Positions 32,272 to 43,890 are shown, numbered from the stretch's first letter. The stretch is DNA of 64,000 nucleotides from JACQAP01 sp035548375 (GCA_035548375.1 DASZTG010000092.1:1-64000), one strand, 5' to 3'. Notes: generated by a model from the sequence alone, not told the origin. Translations and numbers: made by a program.

Positions 32272-33557
32272 CCGCGATTCAACTGGTAGAACGCATCGCG
32301 GCCGGCGTAGCTCGCGGAATCGCCGAGGTCCTCCTCGATGCGCAGCAGCTGGTTGTACTTCGCCAGCCGGTCGGAGCGCGACAGCGACCCCGTCTTGATC
32401 TGCAATGCGTTCGTGCCGACCGCGAGGTCGGCGATGAACGTGTCTTCCGTTTCGCCGGAGCGATGCGACACCACCGCCGTATAGCCCGCGCGCTTGGCCA
32501 TCTCGATGGCGGAAATGGTCTCGGTAAGCGTGCCGATCTGGTTGATCTTGATCAGGATGGAGTTCGCGATGCCCTGGCGAATGCCCTCCGACAGGATCCT
32601 GGTGTTCGTCACGAACAAGTCGTCGCCGACGATCTGTACTTTCTTGCCCAGGCGGTCGGTCAGGACTTTCCAGCCTTCCCAATCGCCCTCGGCCATGCCG
32701 TCCTCGATGCTGATGATCGGATACTTGTCGACCCAGGCCGCCAGGTAGTCGGTGAACTCTCTGGAATCGAGCAGCAGTTTTTCCGACGCGATGTCGTACT
32801 TGCCGTCCTTGAAAAACTCCGAGCTCGCGCAATCCAGGCCGATGGCCACCTGCGAGCCGGGCGTGTAGCCCGCCGCATCGATCGCCTCGATGATCAATTG
32901 CAGCGCTTCCTCGTTCATTGCCAGGTTCGGCGCAAAGCCGCCTTCGTCGCCGACCGTGGTGGGCATGCCCTTCTTGTCGATCAGCTTCTTCAGCGTCTGG
33001 AAAATCTCCGCACCGCAGCGCATGGCCTCGCGAAACGAATCGGCACCGACCGGAATGATCATGAATTCCTGCAGGTCGAGGCTGTTGTTCGCGTGTTCGC
33101 CGCCGTTGATGACGTTCATCATCGGCACCGGCAACTGCATCCTGCCCGCGCCACCGAGATAGCGGTACAGCGGCAGCCCGGATTCCTCGGAAGCGGCCTT
33201 CGAGACCGCGAGCGAGACGGCCAGCAATGCGTTCGCGCCAAGTCGCGACTTGTTCTCGGTACCGTCGAGGTCGATCAGCGTCTGGTCGATGAAGGCCTGC
33301 TCCACTGCGTCGAGCCCGACGATGGCCTCGCAGATCTCGGTGTTGATGTGCTCGATCGCCTTCAGCACGCCCTTGCCGCCGTAGCGGCTCTTGTCGCCGT
33401 CGCGCAACTCGATGGCTTCGCGGGAACCGGTCGAGGCACCGGAAGGCACGGCCGCGCGGCCACTGACACCGGATTCGAGCAGCACGTCGGCTTCCACAGT
33501 CGGGTTGCCCCGTGAATCCAGGATTTCGCGCGCAACGATGTCGACGATAGAACTCAT
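32268..33557 (-). CDS. eno: Enolase
   Basis: 429 aa, cytosolic, full length. It converts 2-phosphoglycerate to PEP. Visible are the N-terminal IVDIVAREILDSRGNPTVEADV, GASTGSREA (flexible loop), Glu/Asp metal ligands in SIEDGMAE and VGDDLFVTN, the catalytic Lys in ILIKINQIGTLTE, and SHRSGETED. It is upstream of ftsB (4-bp overlap) and 32 bp after kdsA. Confidence 0.98.
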   Translation of the reverse strand: MSSIVDIVAREILDSRGNPTVEADVLLESGVSGRAAVPSGASTGSREAIELRDGDKSRYGGKGVLKAIEHINTEICEAIVGLDAVEQAFIDQTLIDLDGTENKSRLGANALLAVSLAVSKAASEESGLPLYRYLGGAGRMQLPVPMMNVINGGEHANNSLDLQEFMIIPVGADSFREAMRCGAEIFQTLKKLIDKKGMPTTVGDEGGFAPNLAMNEEALQLIIEAIDAAGYTPGSQVAIGLDCASSEFFKDGKYDIASEKLLLDSREFTDYLAAWVDKYPIISIEDGMAEGDWEGWKVLTDRLGKKVQIVGDDLFVTNTRILSEGIRQGIANSILIKINQIGTLTETISAIEMAKRAGYTAVVSHRSGETEDTFIADLAVGTNALQIKTGSLSRSDRLAKYNQLLRIEEDLGDSASYAGRDAFYQLNRG

Positions 33558-33589
33558 GCGGTATTTTCCCTGTTAGCTATGCATAAAAA

Positions 33590-34440
33590 TCATCGGCCCC
33601 GCGCCGCCAGCAACGCACTCTCGGCGAGCCCGCGGGACTTCACCAGTTCATCGAGGGCCTTCAGCGTTTCCAGCAGGGCCTTCATCATGTGCAGCGGCCA
33701 TGCGTTCGGCCCGTCGGACATCGCCTTCTCCGGGTTCGGATGCGTTTCCATGAAAACACCCGCGACGCCCGTGGCCACCGCTGCGCGCGCCAACACCGGC
33801 ACGAACTCGCGCTGCCCGCCGCTCGAACTTCCCTGCCCGCCGGGCAATTGCACCGAATGCGTGGCATCGAACACGACCGGGCAGGCCGTCTCGCGCATGA
33901 TCGCGAGCGAGCGCATGTCCGAAACCAGGTTGTTGTAGCCGAAGGACGCGCCGCGCTCGCACACCATGATGTTGTCCGTGCCGCTCGCCTCGCGCGCCTT
34001 GTCGACGACGTTCTTCATGTCGCCGGGGGCGAGGAACTGACCCTTCTTGATGTTGACCGGCCGGCCGCTCCTGGCCACCGCATGGATGAAGTCCGTCTGC
34101 CGGCACAGGAAGGCCGGCGTCTGCAGCACATCGACGACTTGCGCGACGTGCGGAATTTCTTCTTCCGTGTGCACGTCCGTCAGCACGGCAACGCCGATCT
34201 TCTTTTTGACGTCAGCCAGGATCTCCAGGCCTTTGTCCACACCCAGGCCACGGAACGATTTGCTCGAACTGCGGTTGGCCTTGTCATAGGACGACTTGTA
34301 GATGAACGGGATGCCAAGGGTCGCCGTCATCTCCTTGAGCTTGCCCGCGGTGTCCATCGCCATTTCCCGCGACTCGACCACGCAGGGGCCCGCAATCACA
34401 AAGAGCGGCTTGTCGAGGCCGACCTCGAACCCGCAGAGCT

Positions 34441-34444
<4 letters not shown>
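33590..34444 (-). CDS. kdsA: 3-deoxy-8-phosphooctulonate (KDO-8-P) synthase
   Basis: 284 aa, cytosolic. It condenses PEP with arabinose-5-phosphate for lipopolysaccharide KDO. LFVIAGPCVVES (about 14-25), SSYDKANRSSSKSFRG (about 50-65), CRQTDFIHA, KKGQFLAPGDM, CERGASFGYNNLV and MRETACPVVFDATHSVQLPGG in parts are diagnostic. A GTG at 34444 overlaps the pyrG stop as GTGA, which explains the non-ATG start; the open frame beyond it is pyrG shadow. Confidence 0.97.
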
Positions 34445-36108
<1,664 letters not shown>

Positions 36109-36233
36109 TCCATACCCGCTCCGACTTAGCCGCTGAATAGTAACCCAATCCGCCGGCCAGCGTCACGAAATGTTGATCGACCCCACATCGTGGCGCCGCT
36201 CGACGAATTCAAGCGCGAGAACCGTCTTCGCCG

Positions 36234-38624
36234 TCAGGCCGCGGCCGCCTTGCGCTCGGCGTATTTACCAAGGTAGGTCCAGGTCTCGACGACAGTGTCG
36301 GGGTTCAGCGAGATCGCGTCGATGCCGTGCTCCATGAGCCATTCCGCGAGGTCGGGATGGTCGGACGGCCCCTGGCCGCAGATGCCCACGTACTTGCCGG
36401 CCTTGCGGCAGGCCTGGATCGCCATCGCCAGCATCGCCTTGACGGCAGGATCGCGCTCGTCGAACTGGCCGGCGACGATGCCCGAATCCCGGTCCAGGCC
36501 CAAGGTCAACTGCGTCATGTCGTTCGACCCGATCGAGAAGCCGTCGAAGTGCTGCAGGAACTGGTCGGCGAGGATGGCGTTGGACGGGATCTCGCACATC
36601 ATGATGATGCGCAGGCCGTTCCTGCCGCGCTCGAGGCCGTTTTTCCGGAGCAGCTCGATGACCTCGGCCGCCTCGTCCACGGTGCGAACGAAGGGCACCA
36701 TGATCTCGATGTTGGTCAGGCCCATCTCGTCGCGCACCTTGCGCAGCGCCCGGCACTCGAGCTCGAAGCACTCGCGGAAGGAATCGGAAATGTAGCGCGA
36801 GGCGCCGCGGAAGCCGAGCATGGGATTTTCCTCTTCCGGCTCGTACTGCCTTCCGCCCGTCAGGCTGGAATATTCGTTCGACTTGAAGTCGGACATGCGC
36901 ACGATCACCGGCTTCGGATAGAAGGCTGCGCCCAGGGTGGCAATGCCTTCGGTGAGTTTTTCCACGTAGAACGAAACCGGATCGGCATAGCCGGCGCTCA
37001 ACGTGTCGATCTCCTGCTTCAGCTCGGCCTTGAGCTTCGCGTGGCCGAGCGCGGCCTTGGGATGGATGCCTATCATGCGCGCGATGATGAATTCCAGGCG
37101 GGCCAGGCCGATGCCGGCGTTGGGCAGCCGCTGGAAATCGAACGCCAGCTCTGGGTTGCCGACGTTCATGCTGATCTTGACGGGAATGTTGGGCAGGCGG
37201 TCGAGCTGGATGTGCAGCACTTCCACGTCGAGGATGCCCTGGTAAACGTAGCCGGTGTCGCCCTCCGCGCAGGACACGGTGACGTGGTCGCCCTCTTGCA
37301 GCTTTGCGGTGGCGTCCCCGCAGCCGACGACGGCCGGAATCCCGAGTTCGCGCGCGATGATCGCGGCGTGGCAGGTGCGACCGCCGCGATTGGTGACGAT
37401 GGCGGAAGCCTTTTTCATGACCGGCTCCCAGTCCGGATCCGTCATGTCCGTCACCAGTACGTCGCCCGGCTTGACGCGGTGCATTTCCGACGCGTTCTTG
37501 ACCAGGCGTACCGTTCCCGTGCCGATGCGGTTGCCGATCGCGCGGCCGGTGACCAGCTCGTCGCCGCGCTTCTTCAGCCGGAAGCGTTGCTGTGTTTCCT
37601 CCCGCGCCTTCACCGTTTCCGGCCGGGCCTGCAGGATGTAGAGCTTGCCGTCGACGCCGTCGCGGCCCCATTCCACGTCCATCGGACGGGCGTAGTGCTT
37701 TTCGATGATCATCGCGTAGCGGGCGAGCTCTTCCACTTCCGCGTCGTTGATGGAAAAGCGGCGTCGTTCCGACTCCGGCACTTCCAACGTCTGCACGGAG
37801 CGGCCCGCTTCGCGCTTTTCCGTGAAAACCATGCGCAGCGCCTTCGATCCGAGGCTGCGCCTGAGTATCGACGGCTTGTTCGCCGCAAGCGCGGGCTTGT
37901 AGACGTAAAACTCGTCGGGATTGACCTGGCCCTGCACGACCGTTTCGCCGAGGCCGTACGCGGAAGTGATGAACACCACCTTGTCGAAGCCCGACTCGGT
38001 GTCGAGCGTGAACATGACGCCGGCCGCGCCTTTGTCGCTGCGTACCATGCGCTGGATGCCGGCCGACAACGCGACGTCCGAATGCGCGAAGCCCTGGTGC
38101 ACGCGATAGGAAATCGCGCGGTCGTTATAGAGCGAGGCGAACACGTGGCGCACGGCGAGCAGGATGTTGTCCAGGCCCTGGATGTTCAGGAAGGTTTCCT
38201 GCTGGCCGGCGAACGACGCATCGGGAAGATCCTCCGCCGTTGCCGACGAGCGCACTGCAAAGCTTGCCTCCCCGCCCTTGTCTCCGGCCAATGCCTGGTA
38301 GGCGGCTGCTATGCCTGATTCCAGAGGTGCGGGCAGCGGCGCCTCGAGTATCCATTGGCGGATTTGCGCTCCGGCCTGCGCGAGCGCGGCGACGTCATCT
38401 ACATCCAGCGCGGCCAGCCTGGCCTCTATCCTCGGCGCCAATCCGCCGCCCTCCAGAAATTCCCGGTAAGCCAGGGCCGTCGTGGCAAATCCGCCGGGGA
38501 CTCGCACGCCGGCATTTGCCAGCTGGCTGATCATTTCGCCAAGCGAAGCATTCTTTCCGCCGACGCTCTCGACATCTGACATGCGCAATTCTTCGAACGG
38601 GATGACGTAGCGCTTTGAGCTCAT
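36234..38624 (-). CDS. ppsA: Phosphoenolpyruvate synthase (pyruvate, water dikinase)
   Basis: 796 aa, full length. The N-terminal ATP-grasp part has GGKNASLGEMI and AVRSSATAEDLPDASFAGQQET; the central phosphohistidine domain has GGRTCHAAIIARELGIPAVVG with the catalytic His near 425; the C-terminal PEP-binding barrel has GSNDMTQLTLGLDRDSG and CGQGPSD with the catalytic Cys. It converts pyruvate to PEP in gluconeogenesis. Divergent from ppsR, its regulator, across a 42-bp gap. Confidence 0.98.
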   Translation of the reverse strand: MSSKRYVIPFEELRMSDVESVGGKNASLGEMISQLANAGVRVPGGFATTALAYREFLEGGGLAPRIEARLAALDVDDVAALAQAGAQIRQWILEAPLPAPLESGIAAAYQALAGDKGGEASFAVRSSATAEDLPDASFAGQQETFLNIQGLDNILLAVRHVFASLYNDRAISYRVHQGFAHSDVALSAGIQRMVRSDKGAAGVMFTLDTESGFDKVVFITSAYGLGETVVQGQVNPDEFYVYKPALAANKPSILRRSLGSKALRMVFTEKREAGRSVQTLEVPESERRRFSINDAEVEELARYAMIIEKHYARPMDVEWGRDGVDGKLYILQARPETVKAREETQQRFRLKKRGDELVTGRAIGNRIGTGTVRLVKNASEMHRVKPGDVLVTDMTDPDWEPVMKKASAIVTNRGGRTCHAAIIARELGIPAVVGCGDATAKLQEGDHVTVSCAEGDTGYVYQGILDVEVLHIQLDRLPNIPVKISMNVGNPELAFDFQRLPNAGIGLARLEFIIARMIGIHPKAALGHAKLKAELKQEIDTLSAGYADPVSFYVEKLTEGIATLGAAFYPKPVIVRMSDFKSNEYSSLTGGRQYEPEEENPMLGFRGASRYISDSFRECFELECRALRKVRDEMGLTNIEIMVPFVRTVDEAAEVIELLRKNGLERGRNGLRIIMMCEIPSNAILADQFLQHFDGFSIGSNDMTQLTLGLDRDSGIVAGQFDERDPAVKAMLAMAIQACRKAGKYVGICGQGPSDHPDLAEWLMEHGIDAISLNPDTVVETWTYLGKYAERKAAAA

Positions 38625-38666
38625 TCGGCGTTCCGCGGCAAAAGGGGGAAAGGTGTTATTTTAGCG

Positions 38667-39518
38667 GTGGAAACCATATTTGTGCATCACAACATGACGC
38701 CAAACCGCACGGCATTCTTCGTGTCCGATCGCACCGGCATTACCGCCGAGATGCTGGGTCACAGCCTGTTGACCCAATTCGAGGATGTGACGTTCACTGA
38801 AATCACGCTACCCTTCGTCGATTCCGAAGAAAAAGCCCGCGAAACCGCGCGCCGGATCGACACGACCGCGGAAAAGGACGGCGACCGGCCGCTGGTATTC
38901 AGCACTCTGGTCGACAAGACGCTGAGCGGCATCATCCAGGGCGCGAACGGGTTCTATATCGATTGCTTCCAGGTATTCATCGCGCCCATGGAGGCCGAGC
39001 TCGGCGTCAAGTCTTCGCATACGGTCGGCCGCTCGCACAGCGTGCGCAACAGCAACTCGTATTTCAACCGCATCGAAGCGGTCAATTTCGCGCTGTCGCA
39101 CGACGACGGCCAGACCACCAAGGAACTCGATGAGGCCGACGTCATCCTCGTGGGCGTTTCACGCTGCGGCAAGACGCCCACCTGCCTGTACATGGCGCTG
39201 CAATTCGGCATCCGCGCGGCGAACTACCCGCTGATCCCGGAAGATTTCCAGGCGAGGAAACTGCCCTCCACGCTGAAGGACTACCGCAGCAAGATGTTCG
39301 GCCTGACCATACGCGCCGACCGGCTGCAACGCATCCGCTACGAGCGCCGGCCCGGCAGCACCTACTCGAGCATGGAAAACTGCGAGTACGAAATCCGCGA
39401 GGCGGAAATCCTGATGCGCGCCGAGGGCATCCTGATTCTCGACACCACCACGAAATCCATCGAGGAACTTGCCACGACGATCCTGCAAAAGGCCAACCTG
39501 CAGCGCCACGTTTATTGA
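38667..39518 (+). CDS. ppsR: PEP synthase regulatory protein (PPDK/PEPS kinase-pyrophosphorylase, DUF299)
   Basis: About 283 aa from a GTG at 38667 (274 aa from the ATG at 38694). FFVSDRTGITAEMLGHSLL at the N terminus and the P-loop GVSRCGKTPTCLYMA (about 157-171) are diagnostic. It switches PpsA off by ADP-dependent threonine phosphorylation and on again by phosphate-dependent removal. The divergent pairing with ppsA is common. Confidence 0.96.
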   Translation: METIFVHHNMTPNRTAFFVSDRTGITAEMLGHSLLTQFEDVTFTEITLPFVDSEEKARETARRIDTTAEKDGDRPLVFSTLVDKTLSGIIQGANGFYIDCFQVFIAPMEAELGVKSSHTVGRSHSVRNSNSYFNRIEAVNFALSHDDGQTTKELDEADVILVGVSRCGKTPTCLYMALQFGIRAANYPLIPEDFQARKLPSTLKDYRSKMFGLTIRADRLQRIRYERRPGSTYSSMENCEYEIREAEILMRAEGILILDTTTKSIEELATTILQKANLQRHVY

Positions 39519-39546
39519 CTCTGGACTCGGGCAAAGTCAAACCCCG

Positions 39547-39718
39547 ACGCAGAGGCGCAGAGAAAATAAGAGTACGCGGAGGAAGTGCGACATCAAAACT
39601 GCGGGATTCTTCAAAGGACGGGAGATCGGGACAAACGCCCAATCCTGGCCCTCCAACCAAGCGACATGGTTCTCTCGTCGTTCCTCTGTGCCCTCCGCTT
39701 TTCTCTGCGCCTCTGCGT
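39547..39718. repeat. Long inverted repeat, MITE- or repetitive-element-like
   Basis: The arm ACGCAGAGGCGCAGAGAAAA (39547-39566) is repeated perfectly in inverted orientation at 39699-39718, about 130 bp away, and weaker similarity (a GCGGAGG block) extends the arms inward. The interior has no gene. The motif CGCAGAGGCGCAGAGAA is one I associate with dispersed intergenic repeats in many environmental bacteria. It lies between the convergent ppsR and rnhB genes and fills most of their 220-bp gap. Confidence 0.75.
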
Positions 39719-39738
39719 TGGGTGGAGTTTTGAGAGCC

Positions 39739-40323
39739 CTAGTCTCCGAAGTCGAGACAGCGAGAGCGCACCGGCGCAAAGCTGCGCCGGTGGATCGGGC
39801 AGGCGCCAAGGCGCTGCAACGCATCCATGTGCTGGCGGGTCCCGTAGCCCTTGTGCTGCGCGAAGCCGTAGTCAGGGTAGAGCGCATGCATTTCGACCAT
39901 GACGGCGTCGCGCGCGGTCTTTGCCAGGATGGATGCCGCGGAGATCGCCTTCACCAGCGCGTCCCCGTCGACGATGGCGCGCGAGGGATAGCGCACTTCG
40001 GGACAATGCAATCCATCGACAAGCACCTCGTGCGGCTCGATGGTGAGCTGCTCGACCGCACGGCGCATCGCCAGCAGGCTTGCCCTCAGGATGTTGATGC
40101 GGTCGATTTCCTCGACGGTCGCGCTGGCGATCGCCCATGCCACGGCACGCATGCGGACCTGCCCGGCGAGTTCCTCGCGGCGTTCGTGCGTCAGCATCTT
40201 GGAATCGGCCAGCCCGTCGATCGGATCGTCGTCGTCGAGTATCACGCAGGCGGCGAAAACCGGGCCGGCAAGCGGTCCCCTGCCCGCTTCGTCCACGCCG
40301 CAAACATGCCTGAGCGCATTCAT
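39739..40323 (-). CDS. rnhB: Ribonuclease HII
   Basis: 194 aa, cytosolic. It cuts RNA in RNA-DNA hybrids and single ribonucleotides in DNA. CGVDEAGRGPLAGPV holds the catalytic Asp-Glu pair (about 8-22), DSKMLTHERRE follows, then VDGLHCPEV and AASILAKTARDAVM with further acidic residues. The ATG at 40323 overlaps the lpxB stop as ATGA. The open frame continues upstream through lpxB in a wrong frame; it is not a fusion. Confidence 0.96.
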   Translation of the reverse strand: MNALRHVCGVDEAGRGPLAGPVFAACVILDDDDPIDGLADSKMLTHERREELAGQVRMRAVAWAIASATVEEIDRINILRASLLAMRRAVEQLTIEPHEVLVDGLHCPEVRYPSRAIVDGDALVKAISAASILAKTARDAVMVEMHALYPDYGFAQHKGYGTRQHMDALQRLGACPIHRRSFAPVRSRCLDFGD

Positions 40324-41540
40324 GCGCCGACACCTTCGCCCACGCGCGCCGCGGCGATCGGCGATGCCATCGCGGTCGGCACCGCGTTCAGCATCGGCAG
40401 GATCGCGTCGACGGCGCGCGCCGCCGTGTCCTGTCGAAGCGAACGGTGGATTTCCAGGAAGCGGTTTTCCAGGCGCTTGCGTACTTCCTTGTCCTGCAGC
40501 TGGTTGCATAGCGCCTGCGCAAGATTCTCGGCCGTGGCGTCTTCCTGGAGCAGCTCGGGAACGACGAATTGTCCGGCGAGGATGTTCGGCAGGCCGACGT
40601 ACGGCACCAGCCCTTTGCGCCGCATGATCCAGGCGGAGATGCGCGGCATCTTGTAGCTGATGACCATGGGGCGCTTCAGCAGGGCCGCTTCCAGGGTGGC
40701 CGTGCCCGAGGCAACGAGCACGGCATCCGCCGCGGTCATGGCCATGTGCGCGTGGCCGAACAGGATCGTGATCGGCAGTTCTTCCGCCTTCTGGAAGTAG
40801 ATCGCCTCCTCGAAGATGTTCCGCGTCTCGCGGCTGACCAGCGGCACGAGGAAATGCACGTCCGCAACCTGCGCCGCCACCAGCCTGGCCGTGGCGATGA
40901 ACAACTGCGCCATCTCGCGGACTTCGCTCTGCCGGCTGCCGGGCAGGATGGCGACGACGGTGCGCTTGGGGGAAATGCGCATTTGCTCGCGCGCGGCATT
41001 GCGATCCGGCCGCTCCGGGATCTCGTCGGCAAGCGGATGGCCCACGTAGGCGACCGGAATCCCGGCACGCTCGTAGATCGCCGGCTCGAACGGAAACAGC
41101 GCCAGTATCTTGGAAACCGCGCGCTTGATCTTGTGGATGCGCTCCATGCGCCAGGCCCAGATCGACGGGCTGACATAGTGGACCGTGGGAATGCCCGCCG
41201 ACCTGAGCGACAGTTCGAGGCCAAGGTTGAAATCCGGCGCGTCGATGCCGATGAACAGGTCCGGCGGATCGGCAATGAGCCTGCGCTTCAACTCGCGCCG
41301 CACGCGCAGCAGCTTCGGCAGGCTGCGGATGACTTCGACATAGCCGCGAACAGCGAACCATTCCATCGGATACCAGGATTGCATGCCGGCCGACTGCATG
41401 CGCGGGCCGCCGATGCCGAACGCCTCGAGGCGCGGAATGCGCTCCTTCAGCGCGGCTAGCAGGTGCGAGCCGAGCAGATCGCCGGATGCCTCCCCGGCCA
41501 TCAAGGCGACGCGGACTGCGCGGCCGGACGATTCGCTCAT
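40320..41540 (-). CDS. lpxB: Lipid-A-disaccharide synthase
   Basis: 406 aa, a GT-B glycosyltransferase at the inner membrane surface that joins UDP-diacylglucosamine and lipid X. ALMAGEASGDLLGSHL (about 12-27), GIGGPRMQSAG, SPSIWAWRMERI, LPGSRQSEVREM and SGTATLEAALLKRPMVISYK (about 300-319) are family signatures. It is 5 bp downstream of lpxA and overlaps rnhB by 4 bp. Confidence 0.97.
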   Translation of the reverse strand: MSESSGRAVRVALMAGEASGDLLGSHLLAALKERIPRLEAFGIGGPRMQSAGMQSWYPMEWFAVRGYVEVIRSLPKLLRVRRELKRRLIADPPDLFIGIDAPDFNLGLELSLRSAGIPTVHYVSPSIWAWRMERIHKIKRAVSKILALFPFEPAIYERAGIPVAYVGHPLADEIPERPDRNAAREQMRISPKRTVVAILPGSRQSEVREMAQLFIATARLVAAQVADVHFLVPLVSRETRNIFEEAIYFQKAEELPITILFGHAHMAMTAADAVLVASGTATLEAALLKRPMVISYKMPRISAWIMRRKGLVPYVGLPNILAGQFVVPELLQEDATAENLAQALCNQLQDKEVRKRLENRFLEIHRSLRQDTAARAVDAILPMLNAVPTAMASPIAAARVGEGVGA

Positions 41541-41545
41541 GGCGC

Positions 41546-42316
41546 CTAGCGAATGATGCTGCGCACGGAGGAATCCAGGAACTCGACGAAAATTCCCAGC
41601 TCCGGGCAGCGCGAAGCCTGCTCGCGCAGGGCCTCCTTCGCCTCCTCCAGCCCGAGCCCGGATTTGTAGAGCGTCTTGTACGCGCGACGGATCTCTTCGA
41701 TCGCGTCCGCCCCGAAGCCCTTGCGCTTGAGTCCCTCGACGTTGATGCCATGCGGGGATGCCGAGTTCCCGCTCGCCATGACATACGGAGGCACGTCGCG
41801 CAGCACGATGGACGAGCCGGCGGTGAAAGCGTGGGCGCCGACGCGGCAGAATTGATGGACCATGGTGCCGCCGCCCAGGATGACGTGATCATGAATGGTC
41901 ACGTGCCCCGCAAGCGTCACGAGGTTGGCCAGGATCGTATGGCTGCCGACCTGGGAATCATGGGCGATGTGCGCGTAGGCCATGATCCAGTTGTCGTCAC
42001 CCACGCGCGTGACGCCAACGTCCTGCACGGTGCCGGTATTGAACGTGCAGAATTCGCGGATGGTATTGTTATCGCCGATCTCGAGGCGGGTGGGCTCGCC
42101 GCCGTATTTCTTGTCCTGCGGCTCCTCGCCCAGGACGACGTGGTGAAAGATCCGGTTGTTCCTGCCGATGCGGGTATGCCCGGCGATCACGGCGTGCGAT
42201 CCGATCGAAGTGCCGCCGTCGATTTCGACATCGGCACCGATTACGCTGAAAGGACCGACCGCCACATCCTGTGCCAGCTTCGCGCCGGCGTGCACAATCG
42301 CCGACGGGTGGATCAT
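41546..42316 (-). CDS. lpxA: Acyl-ACP--UDP-N-acetylglucosamine O-acyltransferase
   Basis: 256 aa. Left-handed beta-helix made of hexapeptide repeats (IHPSAIVHAGAKLAQDVAVG onward), with catalytic His in AHIAHDSQVG (about residue 125) and the C-terminal helices from ASPHGINVEGLKRKGF. It starts lipid A synthesis by acylating UDP-GlcNAc. The ATG at 42316 overlaps the fabZ stop (ATGA). Confidence 0.97.
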   Translation of the reverse strand: MIHPSAIVHAGAKLAQDVAVGPFSVIGADVEIDGGTSIGSHAVIAGHTRIGRNNRIFHHVVLGEEPQDKKYGGEPTRLEIGDNNTIREFCTFNTGTVQDVGVTRVGDDNWIMAYAHIAHDSQVGSHTILANLVTLAGHVTIHDHVILGGGTMVHQFCRVGAHAFTAGSSIVLRDVPPYVMASGNSASPHGINVEGLKRKGFGADAIEEIRRAYKTLYKSGLGLEEAKEALREQASRCPELGIFVEFLDSSVRSIIR

Positions 42317-42774
42317 TGCCCGCCGTTCTCCTGCGTCGTGCGCATGGTACAGAGCAGTTGCGCCTCCGAAACCAGCGCGTCCGCCACGAAAGCCTGCGCC
42401 GCGAATTTCCAGATGTTGCGGATTGCCCGCGTGAGCTGGACCTTCAGGATGAGCTGGTCGCCTGGCATGACCGGCTTCTTGAAGCGCGCCTCGTCGATGC
42501 CGACGAAGTAGTAGACGCTGCGGCTGTCGCTTTGCAGCTTGAACGTCCTGAACGCGAGTACGGCGGCCGCCTGCGCCATCGCCTCGACGATCAGCACGCC
42601 CGGCATGACGGGGTGGTGCGGGAAGTGCCCGACGAAAAAAGGCTCGTTGATCGAGACGTTCTTCAGCGCGACGACCTCCTTGCCGGGCTCCACCGACAGC
42701 ACGCGGTCGATCAGCAGCATCGGATAGCGGTGCGGCAGCCGCTCCATGATTTCCTGGATTTCCATGGCGTTCAC
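42313..42774 (-). CDS. fabZ: 3-hydroxyacyl-ACP dehydratase FabZ
   Basis: 153 aa (or 150 from the ATG at 42765). Hot-dog fold with LPHRYPMLLIDRV, the catalytic HFPHHPVMPGVLIVEAMAQAAAVLA (His about 53, Glu about 67) and PGDQLILKV. It dehydrates 3-hydroxyacyl-ACP. A GTG directly abuts the lpxD stop; either start is plausible. Embedded between lpxD and lpxA as usual. Confidence 0.97.
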   Translation of the reverse strand: MNAMEIQEIMERLPHRYPMLLIDRVLSVEPGKEVVALKNVSINEPFFVGHFPHHPVMPGVLIVEAMAQAAAVLAFRTFKLQSDSRSVYYFVGIDEARFKKPVMPGDQLILKVQLTRAIRNIWKFAAQAFVADALVSEAQLLCTMRTTQENGGQ

Positions 42775-43821
42775 TCAATCCCCTCCCAGTTTTTTGACAT
42801 TTTCTTCGAGGCTGCGGATTCTTGCCATGAAGTCGTGCAGGCGGCGCAGCAAGGGAGCATTCCTGATCCATTCCGCATGGGATTGCAGCGGGTAGATGCT
42901 CGTGTAGATGCCGGGTTCGGCTATCGATTTGATGATCGCGGTGCCGCCCGAGACGGTGGTACGGTCCGCGATCGTCAAGTGCCCCGAAATCATCGCGGCG
43001 CCGCCGATCATGCAGTACTTGCCGATTTTCGTGCTGCCGGCGATGCCGGTGCAACCGGCTATTGCCGTGTGCGCGCCTATGCGGCAGTTGTGGCCGATCT
43101 GGATCTGGTTGTCCAGCTTCACCCCTTCTTCGATCACCGTGTCGTCCAGGGCCCCGCGGTCGATGGTCGTATTGGCGCCGATCTCGACGTCGTCGCCGAT
43201 TTTCACCCCGCCGATCTGCGGGATCTTCAGCCAGCGCCCCTCGTCCATCGCCATGCCAAAGCCGTCGGCGCCGATCACCACGCCCGAGTGCACGATGACG
43301 CGCTCGCCGATCTCGCAATGATGGTAGACGGTAACGTTCGCATGCAACCGGCTTTGCGCGCCGATGCGGCTCGCCTCGCCCACGATGCAGTGCGCGCCGA
43401 CCACCGCGCCCTCGCCGATGGCTGCGCCCGCCTCGACCACCGCAAATGCGCCAACATAGGCGGAGTCCGCGATGCTGGCGCCCGCATCGACCATTGCCGA
43501 CGCGTGGATCCCGGGCGCCGGGCGAACCTCGGGATTGATCAGGGCGGCGATGCGCGCGTAGCTCGCGTAGGGATTCTTGCAAACGATGCGCGGCAGGTCG
43601 GTCGCGTCGGCTGCGTCCTGCTGCAGGAGGACCGCCGCCGCCCGCGTGCCGGCCAGCAGCTTGCGGTATTTGCTGTTTGTCAGGAAGGAGAGTTCGCCGG
43701 GGCCGGCCGAATCGAGAGGCGCCACCTGGCGGATACGTACGTCCGCGTCACCCAGTACGGTGCCGCCGAACCGCCCGGCGAGTTCCGCCAGGCTGAAAGA
43801 TTTGCCTGCATCCCCTGTCAT
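42775..43821 (-). CDS. lpxD: UDP-3-O-(3-hydroxyacyl)glucosamine N-acyltransferase
   Basis: 348 aa from the ATG at 43821 (a GTG at 43842 gives 355). N-terminal uridine-binding domain SLAELAGRFGGTVLGDADV, then hexapeptide beta-helix repeats (about 105-300) with the catalytic His region YHHCEIGERVIVHSGVVIGADGFG in parts, and a C-terminal coiled region. It adds the second acyl chain in lipid A synthesis. Confidence 0.97.
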   Translation of the reverse strand: MTGDAGKSFSLAELAGRFGGTVLGDADVRIRQVAPLDSAGPGELSFLTNSKYRKLLAGTRAAAVLLQQDAADATDLPRIVCKNPYASYARIAALINPEVRPAPGIHASAMVDAGASIADSAYVGAFAVVEAGAAIGEGAVVGAHCIVGEASRIGAQSRLHANVTVYHHCEIGERVIVHSGVVIGADGFGMAMDEGRWLKIPQIGGVKIGDDVEIGANTTIDRGALDDTVIEEGVKLDNQIQIGHNCRIGAHTAIAGCTGIAGSTKIGKYCMIGGAAMISGHLTIADRTTVSGGTAIIKSIAEPGIYTSIYPLQSHAEWIRNAPLLRRLHDFMARIRSLEENVKKLGGD

Positions 43822-43890
43822 TCGGCCTGGTCGCTCTGCCACACCGTCGAATACGCAAGAACCCGCGCCCCGGAGGAGACGCGGGAGAGG

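Noticed and set aside
39739..41892. Apparent long protein ending in ribonuclease HII
   Set aside because: The N-terminal part is shadow of lpxB and lpxA; rnhB has its own ATG overlapping the lpxB stop.
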